Shown here one piece after another: positions 8,495 through 22,837 of a DNA stretch of 64,000 nt. Under the pieces are notes generated by a model, which was not told where the DNA came from, made no database searches, and saw only the letters and a program-made list of their open reading frames with translations. A program made the position numbers and the translations under genes. The stretch covers positions 1-64,000 of the forward strand of contig NZ_JAUSVB010000004.1 in assembly GCF_030814415.1 (NCBI RefSeq), written 5' to 3'. Each line of letters opens with the position of its first letter. The first letter of the stretch is position 1. Source of the DNA: Cellulomonas humilata. Lineage in GTDB: Bacteria; Actinomycetota; Actinomycetes; Actinomycetales; Cellulomonadaceae.

Positions 8495-9892
8495 GTGACC
8501 TCGACCTCCGTCCCCGTGGTGCTGCCGCGGCGCACCGTCGTCGGCTACGCGCTCGGATCCGTCGGCACGGGCGGCTTCGGGACGCTGCCCGGACTGGTCC
8601 TGGCCTATTACCTGACGGACACCCTGGGCGTGGCCGCGGGGCTCGCCAGCCTGGTCGTCACGGTGCCGAAGCTCTGGGACGTCGTGATCGACCCGCTGAT
8701 CGGGGCACGGTCGGACGTCTCCGCGGCACGGCACGGCAGCCGACGCCGGTTCCTGCTCGCGGGCGCCGTCTCGATCCCGCTCCTGTTCGCTGCGCTGTTC
8801 GCCACCCCGACCGCGCTGACCGGCTCGGCGGCGGCCGTCTGGGTGGTGGTGGCGTTCATCGCGGCGGCCACGGCGTTCAGCGTCTTCCAGGTGCCGTACA
8901 TCGCGCTCCCGGCCGAGATCGCCCCCGACTACGACTCCCGGACCCGGCTGCTCGCGCCCCGCATCGCGGTGCTCGCGGTCGCGATCCTCGCGTTCGGTGC
9001 GGGCGGACCGCTCGTGCGGGACGCGGCGGGTGGCGGTCGCACGGGGTACGCGGTGATGGGGCTGGTCGGCGGTGTCGTCATCGGGCTCGGCATGCTCGCC
9101 GCCTGGTGGGGTGCGCCGCGCCGTGCGGGCATCGCGGTCCCGGCCGCGGCGCCGGTCGCCCCTCGTCCGGAGCGCCGTGGTGACGCCCTGCGGCTCGGGC
9201 TCGCGACCCTGCGCGAGCTCCCGGCGTTCCGTCGCCTGCTGTCGACGTTCGTGCTCCAGGCGCTTGCCACGGGGGCGATGCTGGCCGGCGCGCAGTACGT
9301 CGCCACCTACTCGCTCGGCTCCGAGGGAGCCGTGACCTTCCTGTTCGCCGCGCTCGTGGCTCCCGCGCTGCTGGTGATGCCGCTGGCCACCCGTCTCAGC
9401 CGTCGGGTCGGCAAGCGCACGGCGCTCACCGGCGCGACGACCCTCTTCGCCGTCGCGGCGCTCTCGCTGCTGCCCATGCGCTGGGTACCCGGTCCCTGGG
9501 TCTACGTGTCGGTCGCGCTGGCCGGCCTGGCGTACGCGGGGATGCAGCTGTACCCCCTGGCGATGCTGCCCGACGTGGCCGCGGTCGATGCGCGGGACCG
9601 GGGTGTCGACCGTGCCGGGGTCCTCGGTGGCGTGTGGACGGCGGGGGAGACCGCGGGGCTCGCGCTCGGACCCACGCTGGTGCTGGGCATGCTCGCCGCC
9701 ACCGGCTTCGTGTCCCGGACCGGTGACACCGTGGTCGCCCAGCCGGCGTCGGCGCTGACCGGGATCGTGGTCGCCTTCTCCGTGCTGCCCGCCGCGCTCG
9801 CGTTCCTGAGCCTGCTGCCGCTGGCGCGCTACCCGCTGTCGGAGGCCGTCGTCGACGCGCCCGGAGTTCCCTCGAAGGAGACCCGCTCATGA
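8495..9892 (+). CDS. MFS transporter of the GPH (sugar:cation symporter) family
   Basis: Predicted cation-coupled uptake of glycosides or related solutes. The 465-residue protein has about 12 membrane helices. It carries the family pattern in the first loops, including the PKLWDVVIDPLIGARSD segment and the FQVPYIALPAEI stretch that marks MelB-type symporters. GTG at 8495 has no ribosome-binding site; CATCAT ends six bases before it, suggesting a weak leaderless promoter. The stop overlaps the start of the PLP-enzyme gene by ATGA, so the two are coexpressed and may act on one compound, although no sugar-degrading gene is present. The substrate is unknown. Confidence 0.85.
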   Translation: MTSTSVPVVLPRRTVVGYALGSVGTGGFGTLPGLVLAYYLTDTLGVAAGLASLVVTVPKLWDVVIDPLIGARSDVSAARHGSRRRFLLAGAVSIPLLFAALFATPTALTGSAAAVWVVVAFIAAATAFSVFQVPYIALPAEIAPDYDSRTRLLAPRIAVLAVAILAFGAGGPLVRDAAGGGRTGYAVMGLVGGVVIGLGMLAAWWGAPRRAGIAVPAAAPVAPRPERRGDALRLGLATLRELPAFRRLLSTFVLQALATGAMLAGAQYVATYSLGSEGAVTFLFAALVAPALLVMPLATRLSRRVGKRTALTGATTLFAVAALSLLPMRWVPGPWVYVSVALAGLAYAGMQLYPLAMLPDVAAVDARDRGVDRAGVLGGVWTAGETAGLALGPTLVLGMLAATGFVSRTGDTVVAQPASALTGIVVAFSVLPAALAFLSLLPLARYPLSEAVVDAPGVPSKETRS

Positions 9893-11295
9893 CCACCGGA
9901 CGCTCGGCCGACGACGTCCTGGCCGACCTCGCGACGCTGCGGGCAGCCGACCCTCCGACGCACGGCGGCCGGGTGCTGTCCTATGTGTACGACCCCGGCC
10001 GCGCGGACCTGGACGAGGTCGCCGCGCAGGCGGTCCGCCTGTTCCTGCCCGTCAACGGTCTCGACCCGACGACGTTCACGTCGGTCGCGGCGCTCGAGCG
10101 ACGACTCGTCGCGTTCGCACGCGACGTCCTGCACGGCGACGCCGGCACCGTCGGATCCGTCACGTCCGGCGGGACCGAGTCGTGCATGCTCGCGGTGAAG
10201 TCCGCCCGCGACCTGTGGCGCGCGGCCGACCCCGGGCGCGCGCACGCCCGGCCGACCCTCGTCCTGCCCACCACCGCGCACCCGGCGTTCCACAAGGCGG
10301 CGCACTACCTCGATCTCGACGTCGTCCCGGTCCCGGTCGACCCGGCGACGGGCACACCGTCGGCCGCCGACGTGCTGGCCGTGGTCGACGAGCGGACGGC
10401 CCTCGTCGTCGTCAGTGCGCCCAGCTACCCGTTCGGCGCCATCGACCCGGTCGCCGAGGTGGCCGCGGGTGCGGCCGCGCGCGGTGTCGCCTGCCACGTG
10501 GACGCGTGCGTCGGCGGCTGGGTGCTGCCGTGGTGGGGCGACGTCGACCAGCCGTGGGACCTCGCCGTCCCCGGAGTCACCTCGATCTCGGCGGACCTGC
10601 ACAAGTTCGGCTACGCACCCAAGGGCGCCTCGGTGGTGCTCTACCGGGCGCGCGAGCGGCACCACGCCCAGTACTTCGCGACGACCGCCTGGCCCGGGTA
10701 TCCGGTCGTCAACCCCACCATGCTGGGCTCGCGCGGCGCCGGTTCCATGGCGGCCGCGTGGGCGGTCCTGCAGGTGCTGGGCACGGACGGGCTCGCGGAG
10801 CTGGTCGGTGCCACGCGCCAGGCGACCGATCGCCTCATCGAGGCGGCCGGCGCCGTCCGCGGGCTGCGGGTCGTCGGGACCCCCACCGGTCCGCTGGTCG
10901 CGCTCGCCGCGGACGACTCCCTGCCCGCCACCGAGCAGGTCGACCCGTTCCTGCTCATCGACGAGGTCCGTCGTCGTGGCTTCCTGCTCCAGGCCCAGCC
11001 CGCGATGGTGCAGCCGGACGGCTCGGTCCTGCCGCGCACGGCCCATCTCACCGTCACGGCCGTGACGCACGGGATCGTCGAGGAGCTGGTGGAGGCGCTC
11101 GTCGCCGCGGCCGACGCCGTGCGCGGACTCCCTGCCGCGGTCCCGGACGCATCGCTCGCGGGACGGGTGCTCACCGAGGGGCTTCCCGACGAGCTCGCCG
11201 GGGTCATGGCCACGTTGGAGGCACTGCCGGGCGAGGTCGTGCACCCGCTCCTGATCGCGGTGCTCGCGGCGGCGATCGACCCAGCGCGCGAGTGA
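9889..11295 (+). CDS. PLP-dependent lyase/decarboxylase, sphingosine-1-phosphate-lyase-like
   Basis: A group II fold-type I PLP enzyme of 468 residues. Recognisable features are the phosphate-binding TSGGTES, the cofactor-stacking histidine in TTAHPAFHK, the aspartate in HVDACVGGW, and the Schiff-base lysine in DLHKFGYAPKG. The VDACVGG and HKFGYAPKG spellings are closer to sphingosine-1-phosphate lyase than to glutamate decarboxylase. The reaction in this organism is unknown; an amine-phosphate or amino-acid substrate is possible. It is translationally coupled to the upstream symporter, which is an unusual partner. Annotators may label it an aminotransferase-family protein. Confidence 0.8.
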   Translation: MTTGRSADDVLADLATLRAADPPTHGGRVLSYVYDPGRADLDEVAAQAVRLFLPVNGLDPTTFTSVAALERRLVAFARDVLHGDAGTVGSVTSGGTESCMLAVKSARDLWRAADPGRAHARPTLVLPTTAHPAFHKAAHYLDLDVVPVPVDPATGTPSAADVLAVVDERTALVVVSAPSYPFGAIDPVAEVAAGAAARGVACHVDACVGGWVLPWWGDVDQPWDLAVPGVTSISADLHKFGYAPKGASVVLYRARERHHAQYFATTAWPGYPVVNPTMLGSRGAGSMAAAWAVLQVLGTDGLAELVGATRQATDRLIEAAGAVRGLRVVGTPTGPLVALAADDSLPATEQVDPFLLIDEVRRRGFLLQAQPAMVQPDGSVLPRTAHLTVTAVTHGIVEELVEALVAAADAVRGLPAAVPDASLAGRVLTEGLPDELAGVMATLEALPGEVVHPLLIAVLAAAIDPARE

Positions 11296-11326
11296 GACGG
11301 TGCGAAGGGCCAGCCTGCCAGCACGC

Positions 11327-11332
11327 TAGAGT
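11327..11332 (+). promoter_or_regulatory. -10 element of the pyr operon
   Basis: TAGAGT lies 58 bases upstream of pyrR and just before the PyrR-type leader. The predicted start near 11339 gives a leader of about 50 bases. No convincing -35 is visible. Confidence 0.5.
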
Positions 11333-11348
11333 GCCAGGCGAGACATTC

Positions 11349-12980
<1,632 letters not shown>

Positions 12981-12984
<4 letters not shown>

Positions 12985-14303
12985 CCAGGAACTACCTGCT
13001 GCGGGACGTGAGCCCGCTCGGTGAGGGCACGACCGACGTGCTGCTCGCCGACGGCGTGATCGCGGCGATCGGAGCCGACGCGGAGCCGCAGGCCGGGCCC
13101 GACGCGGTGATCATCAACGGCAGCGGCCTGGTGCTGCTGCCGGGTCTGGTCGACCTGCACACGCACCTGCGCGAGCCGGGTCGGGAGGACGCCGAGACGG
13201 TCCGCTCCGGCACGCGTGCGGCGGCGATGGGTGGCTTCACCGCGGTGCACGCGATGGCCAACACCACGCCCACCCAGGACACCGCGGGCGTCGTCGAGCA
13301 GGTCTGGCGGCTCGGTCGCGACGCCGGCTGGGTCGACGTCCGACCCGTCGGCGCCGTCACGGTCGGCCTGGAGGGCGAGCGGCTGGCCGAGCTCGGCGCC
13401 ATGGCCGAGTCCGCCGCACAGGTGCGCGTGTTCTCCGACGACGGCAAGTGCGTCCACGACCCGGTGGTCATGCGGCGCGCGCTCGAGTACGTCAAGGCGT
13501 TCGACGGCGTCATCGCCCAGCACGCCCAGGAGCCCCGGCTCACCGAGGGCGCCCAGATGCACGAGGGCGTCGTCTCCGCGGAGCTCGGGCTGGCCGGCTG
13601 GCCCGCCGTCGCCGAGGAGGCGATCATCGCCCGCGACGTGCTGCTGGCCGAGCACGTCGGCTCACGCCTGCACGTCTGCCACCTGTCCACGGCCGGCTCC
13701 GTCGAGATCATCCGCTGGGCCAAGTCCCGGGGCATCGACGTCACCGCGGAGGTCACCCCGCACCACCTGATCCTCACCGACGAGCTCGCCCGCGGCTACG
13801 ACCCGGTGTTCAAGGTCAACCCGCCCCTGCGCACCCAGCGCGACGTCGAGGCCGTCCGCGAGGGCCTGGCCGACGGCACGATCGACATCGTCGCCACCGA
13901 CCACGCGCCGCACACGCGCGAGGACAAGGACTGCGAGTGGGGCGCCGCGGCCTTCGGCATGACCGGCCTCGAGACGGCGCTCTCGGTCGTGCAGGAGACG
14001 ATGGTCGACACCGGCCGGATGACCTGGGCGGACGTCGCGCGGGTGCTCTCGACCACCCCCGCCCGGATCGGCCGCGTCGCCGACCACGGCCGGCCCATCG
14101 CGGTGGGCGAGCCCGCCAACCTCACGCTGGTGGACCCGGGCATCCGCCGGGTCGTCGTGCCCGAGGAGCAGGCCACGCAGAGCGTCAACTCGCCCTTCCG
14201 CGGCCGTGAGCTGTCGGGCTGCGTCATCGCGACCTGGCTGCGCGGCCGCGCGACCGTCATGGACGGGTCGGCGTGCGACGAGAGCGTGGTGGTCAGCTCG
14301 TGA
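12981..14303 (+). CDS. pyrC: Dihydroorotase
   Basis: Cyclises carbamoyl-aspartate to dihydroorotate. The 440-residue protein is a class I amidohydrolase-fold enzyme. It has the metal site [10 protein letters not shown], further histidines in [10 protein letters not shown] and EVTPHHL, and the catalytic aspartate in ATDHAPHT. The GTG start at 12981 overlaps the pyrB stop, and the stop overlaps the next gene's GTG. There is no ribosome-binding site of its own beyond coding sequence, consistent with coupled translation. Confidence 0.97.
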
Positions 14304-14833
14304 GCCGCCAGGCGGTCTCCACGCTCGTCCTGGTCCTCGTGGTGCTCCTCATTCTCTGGGGCATGCGCGCGGGCTGGCGTGCACGGACTCGCCGGTCCTC
14401 CACGCTGGTGCCCTCGCTCCCGGCCGCACCCGCCGAGCTCGGTGACGCACGCCTCGCCCCGGTCGACGCCACCTACGTCTCGACCACCCGGGCCGGCGAC
14501 TGGCTCGACCGCGTCACGGCCCAGGGACTCGGGGTCCGCAGCCCCGCGCAGGTCGCCGTGTTCGACGCCGGGGTGCAGATCACCCGCCAGGGCGCCACAG
14601 ACCTCTTCGTGCCGGCGACGGCGCTGCGGGGCGCGTCCGGGGCACCCGGCATGGCCGGGAAGGTCGTCGGGGGAGAGGGCCTCGTCGTCCTCACCTGGCA
14701 GGCCGATCCCGCCGACCCGCGCGGCCTCGACACCGGGCTGCGACCGAAGCATTCCGCCGACCGCGAGCGGCTCATCGCCGCGCTCCAGACCTTGACCCCG
14801 GGCCAGGCGCCCGCGCAGGAGGAGAACACATGA
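14300..14833 (+). CDS. Small membrane-anchored PH-like protein in the pyr operon
   Basis: A 177-residue protein of unknown function with one N-terminal membrane helix (about residues 6-23, rich in Val and Leu) followed by a basic patch and a soluble beta-rich domain. The soluble part resembles bacterial PH-like transporter-associated domains. GTG at 14300 overlaps the pyrC stop and the gene ends in an ATGA overlap with carA, so it is translated as part of the pyr operon. A gene of this kind between pyrC and carA recurs in actinobacteria. No catalytic motif is visible; a scaffolding or membrane-tethering role for the pathway would be speculation. Confidence 0.8.
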   Translation: MSRQAVSTLVLVLVVLLILWGMRAGWRARTRRSSTLVPSLPAAPAELGDARLAPVDATYVSTTRAGDWLDRVTAQGLGVRSPAQVAVFDAGVQITRQGATDLFVPATALRGASGAPGMAGKVVGGEGLVVLTWQADPADPRGLDTGLRPKHSADRERLIAALQTLTPGQAPAQEENT

Positions 14834-15986
14834 CCGACGCAATCCTGATCCTGGAGGACGGCCGGACCTTCCGCGGCCGCGCCTACGGGGCAGAAGGCTC
14901 CACGCTGGGCGAGATCGTCTTCAACACCGGCATGACCGGGTACCAGGAGACCCTCACGGACCCGTCGTACCACCGGCAGATCGTGGTGATGACCGCCCCG
15001 CACATCGGCAACACCGGTGTGAACGACGAGGACGACGAGTCCACGCAGATCTGGGTGGCGGGCTACGTCGTGCGCGACCCCGCGCGGCGGGCGTCCAGCT
15101 GGCGCGCCGTGCGGACGCTCGACGACGACCTGGTCGCCCAGGACATCGTCGGGATCAGCGACATCGACACGCGCGCGCTGACGCGCCACCTGCGCGAGCG
15201 CGGCGTGATGCGCGCCGGCATCTTCTCGGGCGCCGCCCTGCTGGACGAGAACGGCGAGCGGCGCCCGGACGACGAGCTGCTCGACGACGTCCTGGCCGCA
15301 CCCGCGATGGTCGGCGCCGACCTGGCCGGCGAGGTGTCCACGGCGACCGCCTACGTGGTCGAGCCGGTCGGGGAGCACGTCGCCACCGTCGCCGCCGTGG
15401 ACCTCGGCATCAAGGCGATGACGCCGCAGCGTCTGGCCGAGCGCGGGGTCCGCGTCCACGTCCTGCCGTCCAACGCGACCATCGACGACGTCCTGGCCAC
15501 CGCGCCGGACGGCGTGTTCTTCTCCAACGGTCCGGGTGACCCGTCCGCGGCGACGCACGAGATCGACCTGCTCCGCGAGGTGCTGGACCGCAAGATCCCG
15601 TTCTTCGGCATCTGCTACGGCAACCAGCTGCTCGGCCGGGCCCTCGGCTACGGCACCTACAAGCTGGGCTACGGCCACCGCGGCGTGAACCAGCCGGTGA
15701 TGGACCGCGCCACCGGCAAGGTCGAGATCACCGCGCACAACCACGGCTTCGCGGTGGACGCGCCCCTCGACGGGGAGTCCGTCGCACCGCACGACGGCGG
15801 CCGCTACGGCCGGGTCGTGGTCAGCCACGTCGACCTCAACGACGACGTCGTGGAGGGTCTGCGGGCGCTCGACCTGCCGGCCTTCTCGGTGCAGTACCAC
15901 CCCGAGGCGGCCGCCGGCCCGCACGATGCCGCGTACTTGTTCGACCGCTTCGTCGATCTCATGAACTCAGAGAAGGGTGCCGCCTG

Positions 15987-15987
<1 letters not shown>
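14830..15987 (+). CDS. carA: Carbamoyl-phosphate synthase small (glutaminase) subunit
   Basis: Releases ammonia from glutamine for CarB. The 385-residue protein has the N-terminal CPSase small-chain domain with [16 protein letters not shown], and a class I glutamine amidotransferase domain whose nucleophile is the cysteine of GICYGNQ (about residue 262), with the partner histidine and glutamate in [11 protein letters not shown]. The nucleophile motif differs from the textbook GICLGHQ, but the cysteine is retained. GGAGGAG precedes the ATG, and the stop is shared with the carB start (TGATG). Confidence 0.97.
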
Positions 15988-19321
<3,334 letters not shown>

Positions 19322-19325
<4 letters not shown>

Positions 19326-20179
19326 CCGCGCCGTTCGGTGCCCGCCTGGCGGCCGCCATGGACGCTCACGGGCCGCTCTGCGTGGGAATCGACCCGCACA
19401 CCAGCCTGCTCGAGGCGTGGGGGCTCCCGGACGACGCGTCCGGGCTGCGCTCGTTCGCCCTGACGGTCATGGACGCGGTCGGCGGGCGCGTGGCGGCGGT
19501 CAAGCCGCAGGCCGCCTTCTTCGAGCGGCACGGCTCCGCAGGCGTCGCGGTGCTCGAGGAGGTGATCGCGGCGGGCCGGGAGACCGGGACCCTCGTGATC
19601 GTCGACGCCAAGCGCGGCGACATCGGCTCGACCATGGGCGCTTACGCCGACGCGTTCCTGCGCGACGGCTCGCCGCTCGCGGGCGACGCGTTGACCGTCT
19701 CGCCGTACCTGGGGTTCGGTTCGCTGGACCCGGCGGTCGACCTGGCGCTCTCGTCGGGACGCGGTCTGTTCGTCCTGTGCCTCACCTCCAACAAGGAGGG
19801 TCACGAGGTGCAGCACGCTCGCACGGACGACGGTGTCACGGTGGCCGCGCTGATGGCCGCACGTGCCGCAGCGCTGAACGCCGACACCGAGCCGTTCGGC
19901 TCGATCGGGCTCGTCGTGGGCGCCACCATCGGCGACGCGGCCGAGCGCACGGGTGTCGACCTGGCAGCCGTCAACGGCCCGCTGCTCGCGCCCGGGGTCG
20001 GTGCACAGGGCGCGGGCCCGCGTGAGCTGGCACAGGTGTTCGGCGCGGCACGTCGGCAGGTGCTGGCCTCCTCGTCACGCGGCGTGCTCGCCGCCGGACC
20101 CGATGCCGGGTCGCTGCGCACCGCTGCCCGACGTGCCTCCGACGAGGCGAAGGCAGCCCTCTCCACAGCTCTCTCCTGA
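19322..20179 (+). CDS. pyrF: Orotidine-5'-phosphate decarboxylase
   Basis: Decarboxylates OMP to UMP, the last step of UMP synthesis. The 285-residue protein belongs to the longer type 2 subfamily common in actinobacteria. The catalytic block [14 protein letters not shown] holds the Asp-Lys-Asp set, preceded by [10 protein letters not shown] and KPQAAFFE for phosphate and substrate binding. It closes the operon. pyrD and pyrE are not in the window and must be elsewhere. Confidence 0.97.
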
Positions 20180-20232
20180 GCTCACGGGTCGGGTGTCGCC
20201 GCAGGTCCGGGCGCACTGGACGCGCGTCCGCA

Positions 20233-20261
20233 TTGCCGATCAGGGTGGTGCTCGCTAGTTT
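20233..20261 (+). promoter_or_regulatory. Promoter of mihF
   Basis: TTGCCG (20233-20238) and TAGTTT (20256-20261) are separated by a 17-base spacer, one of the best sigma-A-type matches in the window. It leaves a leader of about 57 bases carrying GAAGG at 20312-20316. Confidence 0.6.
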
Positions 20262-20324
20262 CGTTGTCACGATCCCGCGCATTTCCACGTGGGTCGCCGG
20301 CCCACTGACGAGAAGGTGACGCGC

Positions 20325-20636
20325 GTGGCACTCCCTCCGCTGACTCCCGAACAACGAGCGGCAGCGCTCCAGAAGGCCGCCGCCGCCCGGCAGGCCCGCG
20401 CTGAGGTCAAGAATCGCCTCAAGTACTCGCAGGGCACGCTCTCCGAGGTGATCGCGCAGGGGCAGGCGGACGAGACCATCGGCAAGCTCAAGGTCCTCGC
20501 GCTGCTCGAGTCCCTGCCCGGCGTCGGCAAGGTCAAGGCGCGTGCGATCATCTCCGAGATCGGAATCTCCGAGACCCGTCGCGTGCGTGGGCTCGGACCG
20601 CACCAGGTGAAGGCTCTCGTCGACCGTTTCGGGTGA
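20325..20636 (+). CDS. mihF: Actinobacterial integration host factor
   Basis: A nucleoid-associated DNA-binding protein of the mIHF/sIHF family, unrelated in sequence to proteobacterial IHF. The 103-residue protein begins [14 protein letters not shown], has a long N-terminal helix, then [13 protein letters not shown], a helix-two-turn-helix DNA-binding unit, and the C-terminal [10 protein letters not shown]. The GTG at 20325 is chosen because GAAGG is eight bases upstream and the N-terminus then matches the family. The order pyrF-mihF-gmk-rpoZ is conserved in actinobacteria. Confidence 0.95.
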   Translation: MALPPLTPEQRAAALQKAAAARQARAEVKNRLKYSQGTLSEVIAQGQADETIGKLKVLALLESLPGVGKVKARAIISEIGISETRRVRGLGPHQVKALVDRFG

Positions 20637-20691
20637 ACAGCTCGAGAAGGGGCGGGCCGCGCCGACCATCTCGAGGAGCACAGCACCACCC

Positions 20692-21261
20692 ATGACGACG
20701 ACGCCTGCCCGGCTGACCGTTCTCGCCGGACCGACCGCCGTCGGCAAGGGAACCGTGTCAGCCGACGTCCGGTCCCGCTACCCCGAGGTCTGGCTGTCCG
20801 TCTCGGCCACCACCAGGCCGCCCCGGCCCGGTGAGGTCGACGGCGTGCACTACCTGTTCGTCTCGGTGGACGAGTTCGACCGGATGGTCGCGCGCGGAGA
20901 CCTCCTCGAGTGGGCGGTGGTGCACGGCCGGAACCGGTACGGCACCCCCAGGCGGCCCGTCGAGGAACGTCTCGCGGACGGCAAGCCGGCGCTCCTCGAG
21001 ATCGACCTGCAGGGCGCCCGGCAGGTCCGGGAGTCCATGCCCGACGCCCACTTCGTGTTCCTCGCACCCCCGTCCTTCGCCGAGCTCGAGCGGCGGCTCG
21101 TCGGCCGGGGGACCGAGGACGCGGAGGAGCGCGAGCGTCGGCTGAGCACGGCGCACGTCGAGCTGGCCGCGGCGGCGGAGTTCGACCAGGTGATCGTCAA
21201 CGACGACGTCCACCGGGCGACGGACGAGCTGGTCCGCGGGATGGGTATCGCGACCAGGTAG
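20692..21261 (+). CDS. gmk: Guanylate kinase
   Basis: Phosphorylates GMP to GDP. The 189-residue protein has the P-loop GPTAVGKGT (about residues 13-21), the GMP-binding [19 protein letters not shown] region, and the lid around [10 protein letters not shown]. The ATG at 20692 has only a distant GGAG (13 bases), so translation initiation may be weak. The stop codon is the first half of the rpoZ -10 element. Confidence 0.96.
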   Translation: MTTTPARLTVLAGPTAVGKGTVSADVRSRYPEVWLSVSATTRPPRPGEVDGVHYLFVSVDEFDRMVARGDLLEWAVVHGRNRYGTPRRPVEERLADGKPALLEIDLQGARQVRESMPDAHFVFLAPPSFAELERRLVGRGTEDAEERERRLSTAHVELAAAAEFDQVIVNDDVHRATDELVRGMGIATR

Positions 21262-21264
21262 GAT
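21259..21264 (+). promoter_or_regulatory. -10 element of rpoZ overlapping the gmk stop
   Basis: TAGGAT begins with the TAG stop of gmk. It would start transcription about 30 bases before the rpoZ GTG, leaving a short leader with GGGAG. No clear -35 is seen. Confidence 0.4.
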
Positions 21265-21301
21265 GGGGGTAGCCCAACCCCTTCATCTTCGGGAGATCAC
21301 C

Positions 21302-21565
21302 GTGTCCGGAACCGTCGCCGCCCCCACGGGCATCACCGACCCGCCCATCGACCGTCTGCTCGAGCGTGCCGACTCCAAGTACGCGCTCGTCCTGTACTCG
21401 GCCAAGCGCGCGCGTCAGATCAATGCGTACTACTCGCAGCTCAACGAGGGCCTGCTCGAGTACGTCGGCCCGCTGGTGGACACCCGCCCGCAGGAGAAGC
21501 CGCTGTCGATCGCGATGCGCGAGATCGACGCCGGGCTGCTGACGTCCGAGGCCACCGAGGGCTGA
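21302..21565 (+). CDS. rpoZ: RNA polymerase omega subunit
   Basis: A small RNA polymerase subunit that helps fold and hold the beta' subunit. The 87-residue protein contains [17 protein letters not shown] and the [10 protein letters not shown] helix characteristic of omega, followed by the actinobacterial C-terminal tail. GTG at 21302 is chosen because GGGAG (21290-21294) lies seven bases upstream; an in-frame start at 21263 would add 13 residues not found in the family. Confidence 0.95.
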   Translation: MSGTVAAPTGITDPPIDRLLERADSKYALVLYSAKRARQINAYYSQLNEGLLEYVGPLVDTRPQEKPLSIAMREIDAGLLTSEATEG

Positions 21566-21575
21566 CCCTCCCTTC

Positions 21576-22772
21576 ATGCGCATCGTCCTCGGCGTCGCGG
21601 GCGGGATCGCCGCGTACAAGGCCGTCCTGCTGCTGCGCCTGCTGCGCGAGCAGGGCCACGCCGTTCGTGTGGTCCCCACCCGCGCCGCGCTCGAGTTCGT
21701 CGGGCGCGCGACGTGGGAGGCGTTGTCCGGGGAACCGGTCACGACCGACGTCTTCGAAGACGTCGACCAGGTGGCGCACGTCGCCGTCGGCAAGCAGGCC
21801 GAGCTCGTGATCGTCGCTCCGGCGACGGCCGACCTCCTGGCCCGCGCGGCGTCAGGGCAGGCGAACGACCTGCTGACGGCCACGCTGCTCGTCGCGCGCT
21901 GTCCGGTGCTGCTGGCGCCGGCGATGCACACCGAGATGTGGGAGCACCCCGCGACGGTCGCGAACGTGACGACCCTGCGGGCGCGCGGCGTGCACGTGCT
22001 GGACCCGGCCGCCGGCCGCCTGACCGGCTCGGACACGGGCCCCGGACGGCTGCCGGAGCCCGAGGAGATCGCCGCCGCCGCGCTCGCGCTGGTGAACGAC
22101 CGGCCGCAGGACCTGGCGGGCACGCACGTCGTCGTCTCCGCGGGTGGCACCCGGGAGCCGCTTGACCCGGTCCGCTTCCTCGGCAACCGGTCGTCCGGCC
22201 GGCAGGGCGTCGCGCTGGCCAGCAGCGCCCAGGCCCGCGGCGCCCGGGTCACCCTGGTGGCCGCGAACATCGACGTCCCGGTGCCGTCCGGCGTCGACGT
22301 CGTCCACGCCGAGACCGGCGCCGAGCTGCGGGACGCCGTGCGCGCCGCCGCCAAGGACGCGGACGTGGTCGTGATGGCCGCCGCGGTGGCCGACTTCCGT
22401 CCGCGCACCAGCGCGGAGGCGAAGATCAAGAAGCAGCACGACGGCGAGCCGACCGTCCTCGAGCTCGTCGAGACGGTCGACATCCTTGCTGAGCTCGGTG
22501 CGGAACGGCTGCGGCCGGGGCAGGTGGTCGTCGGCTTCGCCGCCGAGACGGGCGACGACACCGGCAGCGTGCTGGAGCACGGGCGGGCGAAGGCCCGGCG
22601 CAAGGGTGCCGACCTCCTCGTCGTGAACGCCGTCGGCGGTGGGCGAGGGTTCGGCACCGACGTGAACGACGTGACAATCCTGGACGGCACGGGCGCGGTC
22701 GTCGCGGAGGCCACGGGGACCAAGCTCGAGGTGGCCGACGCGGTCTGGGACGCGGTGCTCGCACGGGGCTGA
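21576..22772 (+). CDS. coaBC: Phosphopantothenoylcysteine decarboxylase / phosphopantothenate-cysteine ligase
   Basis: Carries two consecutive steps of coenzyme A synthesis. The 398-residue protein is a fusion. The N-terminal FMN-dependent CoaC domain has [10 protein letters not shown], the catalytic histidine in VAHVAVG, and PAMHTEMW. The C-terminal CoaB domain has [31 protein letters not shown] and the AKIKK lysines. PAMHTEMW, rather than PAMNxxMW, is the actinobacterial form. There is little ribosome-binding sequence in the 10-base gap after rpoZ, so translation may depend on reinitiation. Confidence 0.97.
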   Translation: MRIVLGVAGGIAAYKAVLLLRLLREQGHAVRVVPTRAALEFVGRATWEALSGEPVTTDVFEDVDQVAHVAVGKQAELVIVAPATADLLARAASGQANDLLTATLLVARCPVLLAPAMHTEMWEHPATVANVTTLRARGVHVLDPAAGRLTGSDTGPGRLPEPEEIAAAALALVNDRPQDLAGTHVVVSAGGTREPLDPVRFLGNRSSGRQGVALASSAQARGARVTLVAANIDVPVPSGVDVVHAETGAELRDAVRAAAKDADVVVMAAAVADFRPRTSAEAKIKKQHDGEPTVLELVETVDILAELGAERLRPGQVVVGFAAETGDDTGSVLEHGRAKARRKGADLLVVNAVGGGRGFGTDVNDVTILDGTGAVVAEATGTKLEVADAVWDAVLARG

Positions 22773-22808
22773 GACCCTGCACGGGCGGGGTTGAGACCCT
22801 GCACGGGC
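22770..22808. repeat. Tandem 22-base duplication between coaBC and metK
   Basis: The 17-base segment TGAGACCCTGCACGGGC occurs at 22770-22786 and again at 22792-22808, a period of 22 bases. The first copy includes the coaBC stop codon. It sits directly upstream of the metK -10 element. Confidence 0.8.
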
Positions 22809-22824
22809 CGGGCCGCGCGCCCAT

Positions 22825-22830
22825 TACGCT
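22825..22830 (+). promoter_or_regulatory. -10 element for leaderless metK
   Basis: TACGCT ends seven bases before the metK ATG with no ribosome-binding site between. This predicts a message starting at the initiation codon, so no SAM riboswitch leader is possible from this promoter. Confidence 0.55.
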
Positions 22831-22837
22831 GTCCGCC

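Noticed and set aside
8414..8734. Longer N-terminus for the GGDEF-EAL gene
   Set aside because: The extension would run into the divergent symporter gene, adds Arg/Asp-rich sequence without family character, and leaves no promoter space.
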